A DNA stretch of 64,000 bases, from assembly GCA_043497085.1 (NCBI GenBank), contig JBIEKI010000018.1, one strand, 5' to 3'. A program made the translations under genes and the position numbers. Shown one piece after another: positions 35,035-43,525 of this stretch. The number at the start of each line of letters is the position of its first letter. Position 1 is the first letter of the stretch. The notes below the pieces were generated by a model that did not search any database, had not been told where the DNA came from, and saw only the letters and a list, made by a program, of their open reading frames with translations. This DNA is from Thalassobacillus sp043497085 (GTDB taxonomy: Bacteria > Bacillota > Bacilli > Bacillales > Halobacillaceae).

Positions 35035-35664
35035 ATGAAGCAATCCTCTACCAAAGATATGATTCTGCTTTTGTTGAAAAAAAACAAAAGTCTTACAATA
35101 GCGGAACTCGCTGAAAAAGTTGCAATATCTGAAATAGCTGTACGTAAGCATATTCATTTTTTAGAACATAATAATCTTGTCAAAGCAAGAGTGGTCCGTC
35201 AGCCAATCGGTCGACCAGTGAACTATTATGAACTGAGTGTGAAAGGCCAGGAAGCTTTTACGAACCATTACGAATCCTTTTCCGTCGAACTGTTGAATGA
35301 TATCGAAAAGCTTTATGGAAAAACGATGGTATATGAGTTGTTCAACCATCGTTCTGAACGGATAGAAGAAGAATACAAGCGGCATATGACCTCGGAGTCC
35401 TTCCAGGCCCGGGTAGAAGAGCTCGCGGAAATACAGGAACAGAAAGGGTATATGGTAGAATTAGAAAAGCAAAACGACAAAGCTTATACCCTAAAACAGT
35501 ATAACTGTCCTATTTGGAATATAGCGCAGCATTATAAGAGCATATGCGGACATGAAGTTAAACTGTTTTCTGACGTTTTAGCGGATAGTGATGTAAGGGC
35601 AGAAAAGACGATGATATCAGGGGAAGCCTGTTGCACTTTTCAAATTACCCAAAAAAGCCAATGA
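35035..35664 (+). CDS. SufR-like winged-helix regulator with C-terminal Cys cluster
   Basis: A 209-residue transcription regulator. An N-terminal DeoR/ArsR-type winged helix (residues 5-65) has NKSLTIAELAEKVAISEIAVRKHI as helix-turn-helix. The C-terminal domain has Cys residues in YNCPIWNIA (near 162), SICGHEV (near 174) and GEACCTF (near 202), the arrangement used for a [4Fe-4S] or [2Fe-2S] cluster in SufR-type proteins. It is followed by a terminator and not linked to suf, which is 12 kb upstream. Fe-S sensing is inferred. Confidence 0.78.
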   Translation: MKQSSTKDMILLLLKKNKSLTIAELAEKVAISEIAVRKHIHFLEHNNLVKARVVRQPIGRPVNYYELSVKGQEAFTNHYESFSVELLNDIEKLYGKTMVYELFNHRSERIEEEYKRHMTSESFQARVEELAEIQEQKGYMVELEKQNDKAYTLKQYNCPIWNIAQHYKSICGHEVKLFSDVLADSDVRAEKTMISGEACCTFQITQKSQ

Positions 35665-35668
35665 TCTC

Positions 35669-35703
35669 TTCTCGCACTATAGGTGCGGGAATTTTTCTTT
35701 TTA
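35669..35703 (+). terminator. Terminator of the SufR-like gene
   Basis: Stem CTCGCAC / GTGCGGG (35671-35677, 35683-35689; one G-U pair), then AATTTTTCTTTTT. Confidence 0.75.
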
Positions 35704-35779
35704 GAATCAAGTGGTTGAAATAAATGGATCATTTTAATAACGCATGTATTAACCTTTAAGTTAGAAAGCAGGTGGAAGA

Positions 35780-36550
35780 ATGAAAAATTATCAAGCCTAT
35801 CTGATTGATTTAGATGGGACCATGTACCGAGGATCGGAACGTATTGAAGCTGCATCAGACTTTGTTAAAAAATTGAATGAGAAGAAGCTGCCTCATCTAT
35901 TTGTAACTAATAATTCCTCCAGACGTCCCGAACAAGTCGCTGCGAAGTTAACTCATATGGATATTCCAGCTGTAAAAGAACAGGTTTACACTACTAGTAT
36001 GGCTACCGCTCAGTATATCAAAGATCAGCATCCCGGTGCTGATGTATACGCGATTGGTGAAGAAGGGCTGCTGACAGCTTTAAAAGAAGCAGGGCTTAAT
36101 CTGGTAGAGGATAATGCTGATTATGTGGTAATTGGTATTGATAGAGGCATCACCTATGAAAAATTGGCGACAGCTTGCCTGAATGTCCGTAATGGCGCAG
36201 TTTTCTTATCTACAAATGGTGACGTTGCTATTCCGACAGAACAGGGCATGTTGCCAGGAAATGGATCGTTAACATCTGTCGTTACCGTAAGTACCGGTGT
36301 CGAACCGGTATTTATCGGTAAACCTGAACCGATTATCATGGAGCAAGCCATGCAGACATTAGGATATGATAAAAACGAAGTATTGATGGTTGGGGATAAT
36401 TACAATACGGATATTAAAGCAGGTATGAATGCGGGTATAGATACCTTGATGGTATTTACCGGAGTCACCTCAAAAGAAGATTTAAAAAGTTATAACGAGC
36501 AGCCGACGTATACGATCGATTCATTAGAGACCTGGATCACTCGTTTGTAA
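35780..36550 (+). CDS. yutF: HAD-IIA family phosphatase YutF (NagD-like)
   Basis: A 256-residue cytosolic HAD hydrolase. Motif I LIDLDGTMYRG is at 8-18, motif II TNNSSR near 43, the Lys of motif III in GKPEP near 180, and motif IV MVGDNYNTDIKAGMNAG near 203. The NagD/PNPase subfamily dephosphorylates small phosphometabolites; the substrate here is not known. ATG follows AGGTGG. B. subtilis yutF is also near yutG and yutH. Confidence 0.9.
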   Translation: MKNYQAYLIDLDGTMYRGSERIEAASDFVKKLNEKKLPHLFVTNNSSRRPEQVAAKLTHMDIPAVKEQVYTTSMATAQYIKDQHPGADVYAIGEEGLLTALKEAGLNLVEDNADYVVIGIDRGITYEKLATACLNVRNGAVFLSTNGDVAIPTEQGMLPGNGSLTSVVTVSTGVEPVFIGKPEPIIMEQAMQTLGYDKNEVLMVGDNYNTDIKAGMNAGIDTLMVFTGVTSKEDLKSYNEQPTYTIDSLETWITRL

Positions 36551-36552
36551 GT

Positions 36553-36598
36553 AAAGAAGCCGTATATCCTTTTTGGATAAACGGCTTCTTTATCTTTA
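36553..36598. terminator. Bidirectional terminator between yutF and yutG
   Basis: AAAGAAGCCGT / ACGGCTTCTTT outer stem plus TATCC / GGATA inner stem. T residues on both sides are interrupted. Confidence 0.75.
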
Positions 36599-37114
36599 TT
36601 CGTCGTCCTCTGCTTCTTCTTCTCCGACTGCGCTGTGTGCCAAACGGCTTGATGCAGCAGCTGCGATGGCCCCGACAATATCATCAAGGAACGTATGGCA
36701 TTCCCTGGTTGATTTATCATTCAGTTTTTTCAAAATACCAGGTTTTTGTTTATCGATATAACCATAATTTGTGAAACCGATTGATCCATATACGTTTACA
36801 ATAGATAGGGCGATGATTTCATCGACTCCATAAAGCCCTTCGTCTTTATCAATGGTACTTTGCAATGGTTCTTCGAGACCTCTTTGTTCCGCTAATACAT
36901 CCAGTTGGATTCCGGTCAGAATCGCATTTTGCACCTCGCGTTTTGTGAGTACTTTTTCTACATTAAAGCGGCACTCTTCAATCGTAAGATCGTCATGATA
37001 CTTGGACTGTAAGTAATAGACCAATTCAGATATATCATTAATGGTCACTCCGCGTTCATTTAACCATTCACGTGCTTTTTTTTCTAATTGACTCATTTTT
37101 CTATCTTCATTCAT
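36596..37114 (-). CDS. yutG: YutG, phosphatidylglycerophosphatase A-like protein
   Basis: A protein of about 172 residues of the PgpA-related YutG family. It contains YGVDEIIALSIVNVYGSIGFTNYG-like sequence and the end block FLDDIVGAIAAAASSRLAH. ATG at 37114 is 14 bases from GGGAGG, which is long; ATG at 37096 is the alternative. The acidic tail GEEEAEDDE is exposed. Activity on PGP is not established for this group. Confidence 0.82.
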   Translation of the reverse strand: MNEDRKMSQLEKKAREWLNERGVTINDISELVYYLQSKYHDDLTIEECRFNVEKVLTKREVQNAILTGIQLDVLAEQRGLEEPLQSTIDKDEGLYGVDEIIALSIVNVYGSIGFTNYGYIDKQKPGILKKLNDKSTRECHTFLDDIVGAIAAAASSRLAHSAVGEEEAEDDE

Positions 37115-37236
37115 ATATACTCTATTGACCTCCCTTTTATAAAATAAGCTTCCCTCACGTATGGAAGATAAAACATAAGGTTCATTCTTTTGGTGTATTG
37201 GTCTATTATAGCATGATGAATAGGAGTGCATGCGTA

Positions 37237-38202
37237 GTGGAAGAAATTTTATCCGATTATATCGATATCAAAAATACATCCATTGTGGAGTATGATCAGA
37301 AGCGGGGCTATGTTTACCAGGGAGAAGTGTATTTTGTCCTCCCTGCATACGGTAAGGAAGAAGTTTATCAAGAACTTCAGCATGCATGTAATTTCTTGTA
37401 TCAAGCAGGATTGAAAAATATTGTCTGCCCTATCCGTGTTAGTGAAAGTCGCTACCAAATCAACAAAAACCAACGCAGTTACGTCATTGGTAAAACTGCT
37501 TCAGATTCTTCTTTAAGTGACCTGGCATCTGCTCATGAATTGGCGCGTTTCCATGAGCTTGGTGCCAACTATCCCTATCACCTGCCTAACCTTTCCAGTT
37601 ATGGACAATGGAAAACACTGTGGGGAAATCGAATTGACCATTTTGAAGATTTGATACAACAATGGCATAAGCAACGGCCAGTAGGTGACATGCATCGACT
37701 GTGGATCGACACAGCTCCTTATATTATTGGTCTAGGTGAAAATGCTATCCAATACGTACAAGAGAGTGAACAAGAGACACGTCATCAACAAAAAGATCAG
37801 GCAACCTTCACTTTTGATAGATATCCATCACTTTCCCAGCGTCTGATCTGGTTCGATCAAATTAGATATGACCATCCTGTGCGCGACCTTGCAGAAGCTC
37901 TGCGGTATAAAATGATAACTGGTCGGCCAACCGAAGAGCTCACCGCGTTTTTTTATGATTATCATACAAGATCACCTTTATCCATATTCGGTTTGCGACT
38001 ATTGTATGCCAGATTGCTCTTCCCGGTTCACTTGCTTGATAAGTATGAGGAAGTTTACAGTAATCCATTTGATGAAAAATCAGTTAAGGAAACTAAACTT
38101 CTGTTCAAGCGGCAAAGGCGTTATGAGCATCAGCTGCATCGTTTCTATCAGGCATTAGGTATCAATACAAAAGAGTTGAAAATTCCTGTACTTGATTGGT
38201 GA
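37237..38202 (+). CDS. yutH: Spore coat-associated protein YutH (CotS-like)
   Basis: A 321-residue protein of the CotS/YutH group with an aminoglycoside-phosphotransferase-like fold. Visible landmarks are TFTFDRYPSLSQRLIWFDQIRYDHPVRDLAEALRY near the middle (a kinase-like core with Asp but no clear full motif). Start GTG at 37237 lies ten bases after AGGAG; the longer upstream frame runs back toward yutG, which is divergent. B. subtilis YutH is spore-coat associated. Confidence 0.82.
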   Translation: MEEILSDYIDIKNTSIVEYDQKRGYVYQGEVYFVLPAYGKEEVYQELQHACNFLYQAGLKNIVCPIRVSESRYQINKNQRSYVIGKTASDSSLSDLASAHELARFHELGANYPYHLPNLSSYGQWKTLWGNRIDHFEDLIQQWHKQRPVGDMHRLWIDTAPYIIGLGENAIQYVQESEQETRHQQKDQATFTFDRYPSLSQRLIWFDQIRYDHPVRDLAEALRYKMITGRPTEELTAFFYDYHTRSPLSIFGLRLLYARLLFPVHLLDKYEEVYSNPFDEKSVKETKLLFKRQRRYEHQLHRFYQALGINTKELKIPVLDW

Positions 38203-38318
38203 AAAGTGACTTTCCTTGTAACCCGTAATGGGTTTCGGGGGAAGTTTTTTCTTTCCCTGGTAAGCTTGTGCTAAAATCATGGGTAAGCTACATATTTAAC
38301 GAGGGAAGGGGAATGGTT

Positions 38319-39284
38319 ATGACAAAACCCAAAGTTTTTATTGCACGGAAACTCTCAGAGGAAGTAGTGAATCAGTTTAAAGAATCCCTGGATATTACCA
38401 TGTGGGAAGACACTGATGAACCTGTTGATCGGGATAGGTTGTTAGAAGAAGCAGCGAGATGCGATGGGTTAGTCACCATGCTTACTGATCAAGTCGATAA
38501 CGAATTGTTGGCCCGGGGCGAGCGATTAAAAATCGTAGCTAATATGGCTGTGGGTTATGACAATGTAGATGTCCAAGCCGCAACTGAATATGGCATCCAG
38601 GTGACCAATACTCCTGATGTGTTAACAGAAACAACTGCTGATTTAACGTTCGCCTTGATGATGGCAACTGCCAGAAGGCTTATCGAGGCTAACGAAGTGA
38701 TCAAAGAAGGCAACTGGAAAAACTGGTCGCCATTATTTTTAGCCGGTACGGATGTCCATCATAAGACCATAGGTATTGTTGGAATGGGGAGAATTGGGGA
38801 AGCTGTAGCCCGAAGAGCAAAAGGGTTTGGGATGGATATATTATACCACAACCGCTCAAGAAAGGAAGAAGCGGAGAAGGAGCTCGGAGCTTCTTACTAT
38901 AGTTTTGATGCGTTGATTGAGACAGCAGACTATATTGTTTGTTTAGCCCCTTTGAGTGAAGACACAAAAGGGATATTTAACGAAGAAGCATTCAAAAAGA
39001 TGAAAAACAGTGCTATCTTCATCAATGCCTCCAGGGGAGCATTGGTGAATGAGAATGCATTATATCAAGCCCTTATAAACGGAGAGTTGAAAGCTGCGGG
39101 ATTAGATGTATTTGAAAAAGAACCTATTGATGAACAGCACCCATTACTAAAGCTGGATCAAGTACTCTGTCTTCCACATATCGGTTCAGCTAGTGTGGAA
39201 ACCCGAAAAGCGATGATGGAACTCAGCTTAGAAAACGTCCAACACGTGCTTAATGGGCAAAAAGCAAAAACTCCTGTAAATTGA
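38319..39284 (+). CDS. D-isomer 2-hydroxyacid dehydrogenase (glyoxylate/hydroxypyruvate reductase type)
   Basis: A 321-residue NAD(P)-dependent enzyme. The cofactor motif GIVGMGRIGEAVARRAKGFGM is near 149-169, with HNRS after beta-2 suggesting NADPH. Catalytic residues are Arg in NASRGALVNE near 235, Glu in EKEP and His in LPHIGSA near 284. It resembles GyaR/YvcT more than SerA, as there is no ACT domain. ATG at 38319 has AAGGGGA seven bases upstream. It lies between yutH and yutI, the position of thr/hom genes in B. subtilis. Confidence 0.88.
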   Translation: MTKPKVFIARKLSEEVVNQFKESLDITMWEDTDEPVDRDRLLEEAARCDGLVTMLTDQVDNELLARGERLKIVANMAVGYDNVDVQAATEYGIQVTNTPDVLTETTADLTFALMMATARRLIEANEVIKEGNWKNWSPLFLAGTDVHHKTIGIVGMGRIGEAVARRAKGFGMDILYHNRSRKEEAEKELGASYYSFDALIETADYIVCLAPLSEDTKGIFNEEAFKKMKNSAIFINASRGALVNENALYQALINGELKAAGLDVFEKEPIDEQHPLLKLDQVLCLPHIGSASVETRKAMMELSLENVQHVLNGQKAKTPVN

Positions 39285-39395
39285 GCGTAGCATTCGTCTG
39301 AAGTGAAGGTTAAAAAAGACTATATCAGCATTTAAGTCAGAATGCTACTGAGTTAGAGGCTTAGGATCTCATTCCATGAAAATTAAACAAAGAAA

Positions 39396-39420
39396 GGGGC
39401 TGTCCCGGAAGGACAGCCCC
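39396..39420 (-). terminator. Terminator of yutI (minus strand)
   Basis: Stem GGGGCTGTCC / GGACAGCCCC. Read on the minus strand it is followed by TTTCTTTG; on the plus strand no T run follows. Confidence 0.75.
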
Positions 39421-39440
39421 GTAATGTTAGTATAGTGTTA

Positions 39441-39662
39441 TTAAAATACCTGTTCCACTTCACGAATACCTGGCACTTCTTCAACTAGTGCACGTTCGAT
39501 ACCTGCTTTTAAAGTGATGGTAGAACTTGGGCAGCTTCCGCATGCACCCATTAGACGTAGACGGACGATTCCTTCTTCGACATCTACCAATTCCACATCT
39601 CCACCGTCACGAAGTAAAAATGGACGCAGCTTATTCAGTACTTCTTGAACTTGAGATTGCAT
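39441..39662 (-). CDS. yutI: NifU C-terminal domain Fe-S carrier YutI
   Basis: A 73-residue Nfu-type carrier with the CxxC site in GACGSCPSSTITLK near residue 35, which can hold a [4Fe-4S] cluster at a dimer interface. ATG at 39662 follows AGGGGAAGA. With SufBCDSU, YutM and a SufR-like regulator it completes a typical Firmicute Fe-S set. Confidence 0.92.
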   Translation of the reverse strand: MQSQVQEVLNKLRPFLLRDGGDVELVDVEEGIVRLRLMGACGSCPSSTITLKAGIERALVEEVPGIREVEQVF

Positions 39663-39807
39663 AAGCGATCTTCCCCTTTCTCATACTCACATTATAAATC
39701 GTATTCATGTAAAAATCTATCTATTGGTTTTAATTTCTCTATGGCTATACTCTTTTTCATGTTCTCGCACCAATCGTCGCAAAGCGGTCGCCTCCGCTTT
39801 TGAATGG

Positions 39808-40013
39808 CCAGCTGCAGCGCTTAGTGTCTAGTGAACTTCCGGCTCCTTCCTACGATAAGTCATCATCGATTCGCTTCGCTCATCGTGTTTCCTTTTCGCT
39901 TACGAGCATAAGATTCTCTAGAGTTTCGCCTTTATTGGCAAAAACTCAAGTTCATCTAATCTCGTCAGGGTCCGTCCAGTTCATACGCCACTAAACAAGC
40001 GCTTTCGCTTTTC
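39808..40013. repeat. Degenerate Bacillaceae intergenic palindromic repeat
   Basis: The left arm begins GGCCAGCTGCAGCGCTTAGTG and the right arm ends ACTAAACAAGCGCTTTCGC, an imperfect inverted repeat over about 205 bp. Inside are repeated CGCTTTCGC, GATTCGCTTCGCTCATCG and TTTTCGCTTACGAGC motifs, typical of long palindromic repeats scattered in Bacillaceae genomes. It fills the 39663-40102 gap between yutI and yuzD. A short open frame inside is not a gene. Confidence 0.6.
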
Positions 40014-40102
40014 TTAGTATTGAGAACTATTTTCATTTTATCTTTTTTTGGTTATTTTGTAAAATGGAAATATAGGTACAGAACAATTGTGGAGGCGGTT
40101 AT

Positions 40103-40432
40103 ATGAAGAAGGACCCGGTGCAGCTTACTGTCTACGGAGCTGATCAGATTTGTGCAAGCTGCGTAAACTCACCTGGATCAAAAGAGACGTATGAATGGCT
40201 TCAGGCGGCTATTTCCCGAAAATATGGGGAAGATTGCATTGATTACCAGTATATCGATATTCACTCCGAGCAGGAAGATGAAACACACCAGTCATATATT
40301 CAACAGTTACTTGAGGATGAATTATTTTACCCTCTTGTCGTATTGGATGGTGAAATAGTCGGGGAAGGGAATCCACGGTTAAAAACCATTTACCAGGCGT
40401 TGGATGAAAAAGGGTTTCAGCCTATTTCCTGA
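40103..40432 (+). CDS. yuzD: DUF1462 protein YuzD
   Basis: A 109-residue thioredoxin-fold protein of unknown function. It starts with LTVYGADQICASCVNSPGSKETYEWL, with a CxxC at about 17-20. It neighbours yutI and the other carriers in B. subtilis too, hinting at a redox or Fe-S link. ATG follows TGGAGGCGG. Confidence 0.85.
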   Translation: MKKDPVQLTVYGADQICASCVNSPGSKETYEWLQAAISRKYGEDCIDYQYIDIHSEQEDETHQSYIQQLLEDELFYPLVVLDGEIVGEGNPRLKTIYQALDEKGFQPIS

Positions 40433-40516
40433 TACCTCAGTGTTGTCCTATCAAAACAGGATATGCTAATATTGATGGTTAGTGGGGGGTTCATCTAGGT
40501 TAAAGAGGTGACGAAG

Positions 40517-40753
40517 ATGAATCCAATTATTGAATTTTGCATCAACAACTTAGCAAGTGGTTCTCAAAAGGCAATGGAAGAGCTGGAAAAAGATCCAGAT
40601 CTTGATGTTATAGAATACGGGTGCTTAAGTCATTGTGGGCTTTGCGCTCAAAGTTTGTTCGCTTTAGTCAATGGAGAGCGGGTAACGGCAGATAGTGCTG
40701 ACGAGCTTGTGGAAAATATTTATCAGCACCTAGAAGAGAATCCCCTTTTTTAA
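40517..40753 (+). CDS. yuzB: DUF1450 protein YuzB
   Basis: A 78-residue protein with Cys residues at FCINNL and YGCLSHCGLC (CxxxCxxC near 34-42), a possible metal or Fe-S site in a thioredoxin-like fold. ATG at 40517 follows AGAGGTGACG; the upstream in-frame GTG is inside that ribosome site. Function unknown. It lies between yuzD and dapF. Confidence 0.87.
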   Translation: MNPIIEFCINNLASGSQKAMEELEKDPDLDVIEYGCLSHCGLCAQSLFALVNGERVTADSADELVENIYQHLEENPLF

Positions 40754-40784
40754 GTGCCCGTTCTACTATTTGATAAGCATCAGA

Positions 40785-40815
40785 AAGCCGTGCACCAGCT
40801 GTGCGGCTTATTTTT
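40785..40815 (+). terminator. Terminator of yuzB
   Basis: Stem AAGCCGtGCAC / GTGCGGCTT, then ATTTTT. Confidence 0.75.
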
Positions 40816-40845
40816 ATATCATAATCAGATGAGGAAGTGGCTGCT

Positions 40846-41697
40846 ATGGAAATACCGTTTATTAAGATGCACGGACTAGGAAATAATTACGTATTCGTGG
40901 ATACATTTGAATTTAATTTAGAAGAAGAAATCTTACCTGCACTCGCTAGAAAGGTGTCAGATGTCTATACCGGCATCGGCTCCGATGGTCTTATCTTGAT
41001 TCACCCCAGCGACCAAGCGGAAGTGGGAATGCGTATCTTTAACAAAGATGGATCTGAAGGCCGTAATTGTGGTAATGGACTTCGATGTGTTGCTAAATAT
41101 GCCTATGATTATGGCTTAGTGAAAGATAGATCTTTTACTATCGAAGCGAAGTCTGGTGTGGTAGATGCTTCCGTGACAGTGGAAGACAAAAAAGTTTCCA
41201 GTATCACGATAGATATGGGTAAACCTTTTTTGTCCCGTTCGCAAATACCTATGGCTGGTGAGGAAAAGGATCAGGTAGTAGCAGAGTCGTTTCAAGTCAG
41301 TCATCATCCGCTTGAATTGACAGCTGTATCGATGGGAAATCCCCACGCGGTTTTCTTTGTAGAAGATATTCATACCGCTCCATTATATGAATTAGGACCG
41401 ATCATTACAGAAGATCGACGTTTTCCAGAAGGAATCAATGTAGAATTTGTTGAAGTGGTTTCAAAAAAAGAGTTGCATTTTCGTGTGTGGGAACGGGGGT
41501 CTGGAGTGACTCAGGCCTGTGGAACGGGGGCATGTGCTGCTGGAGTGGCTTCGGTGTTGAACGGTTATTCTGATAAAAATACAGAAATCCTTGTACATTT
41601 GAGTGGAGGCGACCTTGTCATCCGTTGGGATGAAGATGACAGGGTGTGGATGACAGGACCTGCCGACATAATAGCTACAGGCACTTTTTATTATTAA
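40846..41697 (+). CDS. dapF: Diaminopimelate epimerase DapF
   Basis: Converts LL- to meso-diaminopimelate for lysine and cell wall, 283 residues. The two catalytic Cys are in GRNCGNGLRC (near 73) and TQACGTGACA (near 223). ATG at 40846 has GAGGAAG upstream; GTG at 40837 overlaps it. B. subtilis dapF (yutL) has the same neighbours. No L-box is seen here, unlike the transporter at 27.4 kb. Confidence 0.95.
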   Translation: MEIPFIKMHGLGNNYVFVDTFEFNLEEEILPALARKVSDVYTGIGSDGLILIHPSDQAEVGMRIFNKDGSEGRNCGNGLRCVAKYAYDYGLVKDRSFTIEAKSGVVDASVTVEDKKVSSITIDMGKPFLSRSQIPMAGEEKDQVVAESFQVSHHPLELTAVSMGNPHAVFFVEDIHTAPLYELGPIITEDRRFPEGINVEFVEVVSKKELHFRVWERGSGVTQACGTGACAAGVASVLNGYSDKNTEILVHLSGGDLVIRWDEDDRVWMTGPADIIATGTFYY

Positions 41698-41767
41698 TCC
41701 AGCATATTTGAATGATACGGATGATATTTAGTATACTTATTATATCGATAAGAAAGGGGAGACACGG

Positions 41768-42130
41768 ATGATTCTCAATATTACGGATGCTGCCAGCTCG
41801 CAGATCCAGGAAATGATGAAGGAAGAAGAGTCAGATAACATTCGTCTGCGTTTCGGTGTCAAAGGTGGAGGCTGCAGTGGATTATCCTACGCTATGGGAT
41901 TTGAAGAGGATATCAATGAAGAGCTTGATGTCATAGAAGATAATAATGGCATTCCTGTTGTCATCCATCGTCAGGATGTACCGATTATTGAAGGCACTAC
42001 CATTGATTTTAAACAAAACATGATGGGCGGAGGGTTTACGATCGATAACCCGAACGCTATTGTTTCCTGTGGTTGTGGTTCTTCGTTCAAGACAGCTACA
42101 AATGCAGGTACGCCTGACGAAAACTGCTGA
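41768..42130 (+). CDS. yutM: HesB/IscA-type Fe-S carrier YutM
   Basis: A 120-residue A-type carrier. Its three Cys ligands are in KGGGCSGLSY (near 36) and SCGCGSSF (near 101 and 103). It delivers clusters from SUF to apo-enzymes. ATG follows AAGGGGAGA. Followed by a strong terminator. Confidence 0.93.
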   Translation: MILNITDAASSQIQEMMKEEESDNIRLRFGVKGGGCSGLSYAMGFEEDINEELDVIEDNNGIPVVIHRQDVPIIEGTTIDFKQNMMGGGFTIDNPNAIVSCGCGSSFKTATNAGTPDENC

Positions 42131-42167
42131 CCCTGCTATTCGAACATGAACTATAAATGAAACATGT

Positions 42168-42199
42168 AAAAGCCGCGCCTATAAGGTCGCGGCTTTTTA
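42168..42199. terminator. Terminator between yutM and yumC
   Basis: AAAAGCCGCG / CGCGGCTTTTT with a 10-nt loop, T run on the right and A run on the left, so it works for both convergent genes. Confidence 0.9.
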
Positions 42200-42211
42200 T
42201 ATGTTTATGTT

Positions 42212-43201
42212 CTATTGGCCAAACATGCTCGTAGAGTGCTTCGGTTGCACCCGGGCGTCTGGATCCAAATACGCTTTGGCATTATTTATAGCCGTTGGGC
42301 CTTCACCGAAACCTGATGCAATCAATTTGACTTTACCGGGATAGGTGCAAATATCGCCAGCTGCATAAATGCCAGGAATGTTCGTTTCCATTTTAGAATT
42401 GACTACGATACTGTTTTTTTCTATTTCCAGATCCCATTCTTTGATCGGACCTAAAGAAGAAATGAAACCATAATTGATGATAAGGTCATCAATATCTGTT
42501 GTTTCGACACGGTCGCCTTTCGTCTCTTTCAACACAACCTGCCTGATGCAATCATCACCGATCACTTCTTGTGGAGAAAATGGTGTTTTTACATTGACTT
42601 TAGAGTCCATCAGTTTTTCGACGCTATGTTCATGGGCGCGGAATTTATCACGTCGGTGTACAAGCGTTACTTCCTCTGCAATCGGTTCTAGCATTAACGC
42701 CCAGTCGACAGCAGAATCTCCGCCTCCGCAGACCATCACTTTCTTGCCTGCGAATTTATTCATATCGGGCACGTGGTAATGAAGGTTGACTCCCTCGTAA
42801 TCGGAACAATTTGGAAGCTCCAGTTTACGCGGACTGAACGCGCCATTACCAGCTGTAATAATAATTGTTCTGGAATAATGCTCTCCCTTTGTTGTGGTCA
42901 GTTTGAACGTGTCATCTTCAAGACGTTCAATTTTTTCTACAGATTGATCAAGAGAAACAGTTGGATTGAATGCCATTGCCTGTTCCTTCAGATTATCAAC
43001 CAGTTCCTGAGCTCTGACTTTAGGAAAGCCTGCTACATCATAGATGTATTTCTCTGGATATAAAGCCGTCAATTGTCCGCCAAGTTCTGGAAGACTTTCA
43101 ATGATATTGACACTTGCCTGCCTCATACCGCCATAAAAAGCAGTAAACAAGCCGACTGGTCCTCCCCCGATGACCGTAATGTCATGTACTTGATTGCTCA
43201 T
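42212..43201 (-). CDS. yumC: Ferredoxin/flavodoxin-NADP+ reductase YumC
   Basis: A thioredoxin-reductase-like FNR of 329 residues. FAD motif VIGGGPVGLFTAFYGG is at 10-25, NADP motif VCGGGDSAVDWALML near 156, and the second FAD motif GIYAAGDICTYPGK near 275. It lacks the CxxC of thioredoxin reductase, which separates it from TrxB. ATG at 43201 has AGGGGGAAAAG upstream. Confidence 0.94.
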   Translation of the reverse strand: MSNQVHDITVIGGGPVGLFTAFYGGMRQASVNIIESLPELGGQLTALYPEKYIYDVAGFPKVRAQELVDNLKEQAMAFNPTVSLDQSVEKIERLEDDTFKLTTTKGEHYSRTIIITAGNGAFSPRKLELPNCSDYEGVNLHYHVPDMNKFAGKKVMVCGGGDSAVDWALMLEPIAEEVTLVHRRDKFRAHEHSVEKLMDSKVNVKTPFSPQEVIGDDCIRQVVLKETKGDRVETTDIDDLIINYGFISSLGPIKEWDLEIEKNSIVVNSKMETNIPGIYAAGDICTYPGKVKLIASGFGEGPTAINNAKAYLDPDARVQPKHSTSMFGQ

Positions 43202-43441
43202 AACTTTTCCCCCTATTCCAACTAAATTGTTGCAACCTTTTCCATTTTATCATAAAATTACACCTTATGTGATTTCCCCTGATGATTATGTCGTTTATGA
43301 ATCAGAATTCTTAAGATTCGGATAAATTGAGAAAGGGTTGAAAATTATTTTAAAAGGGTCTAAGATGGTGACTAGAAAAAAGTTATTACGATTTTGTGAC
43401 AATATATCATAGAATTTGTGTTCTTTTTTTATGGAAGCGTG

Positions 43442-43457
43442 TGTGAAAACAGTCACA
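43442..43457. promoter_or_regulatory. Rex-like operator upstream of NDH-2
   Basis: TGTGAAAACAGTCACA is a palindrome TGTGA-N6-TCACA, the core spacing of the Rex operator TTGTGAAnnnnTTCACAA. The outer and one inner position differ. It lies 69 bp before the NDH-2 ATG. A second partial site TTTGTGACAATATATCA lies at about 43393. Rex controls ndh in B. subtilis. Confidence 0.45.
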
Positions 43458-43525
43458 TACATGGTATATCTCTACGTAACAGAGTAGGAGATCATGCAGA
43501 AAAATACTAATTGGAAGTGATAATC

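Noticed and set aside
39800..39994. 64-codon frame between yutI and yuzD
   Set aside because: Lies in the degenerate repeat; no ribosome site.
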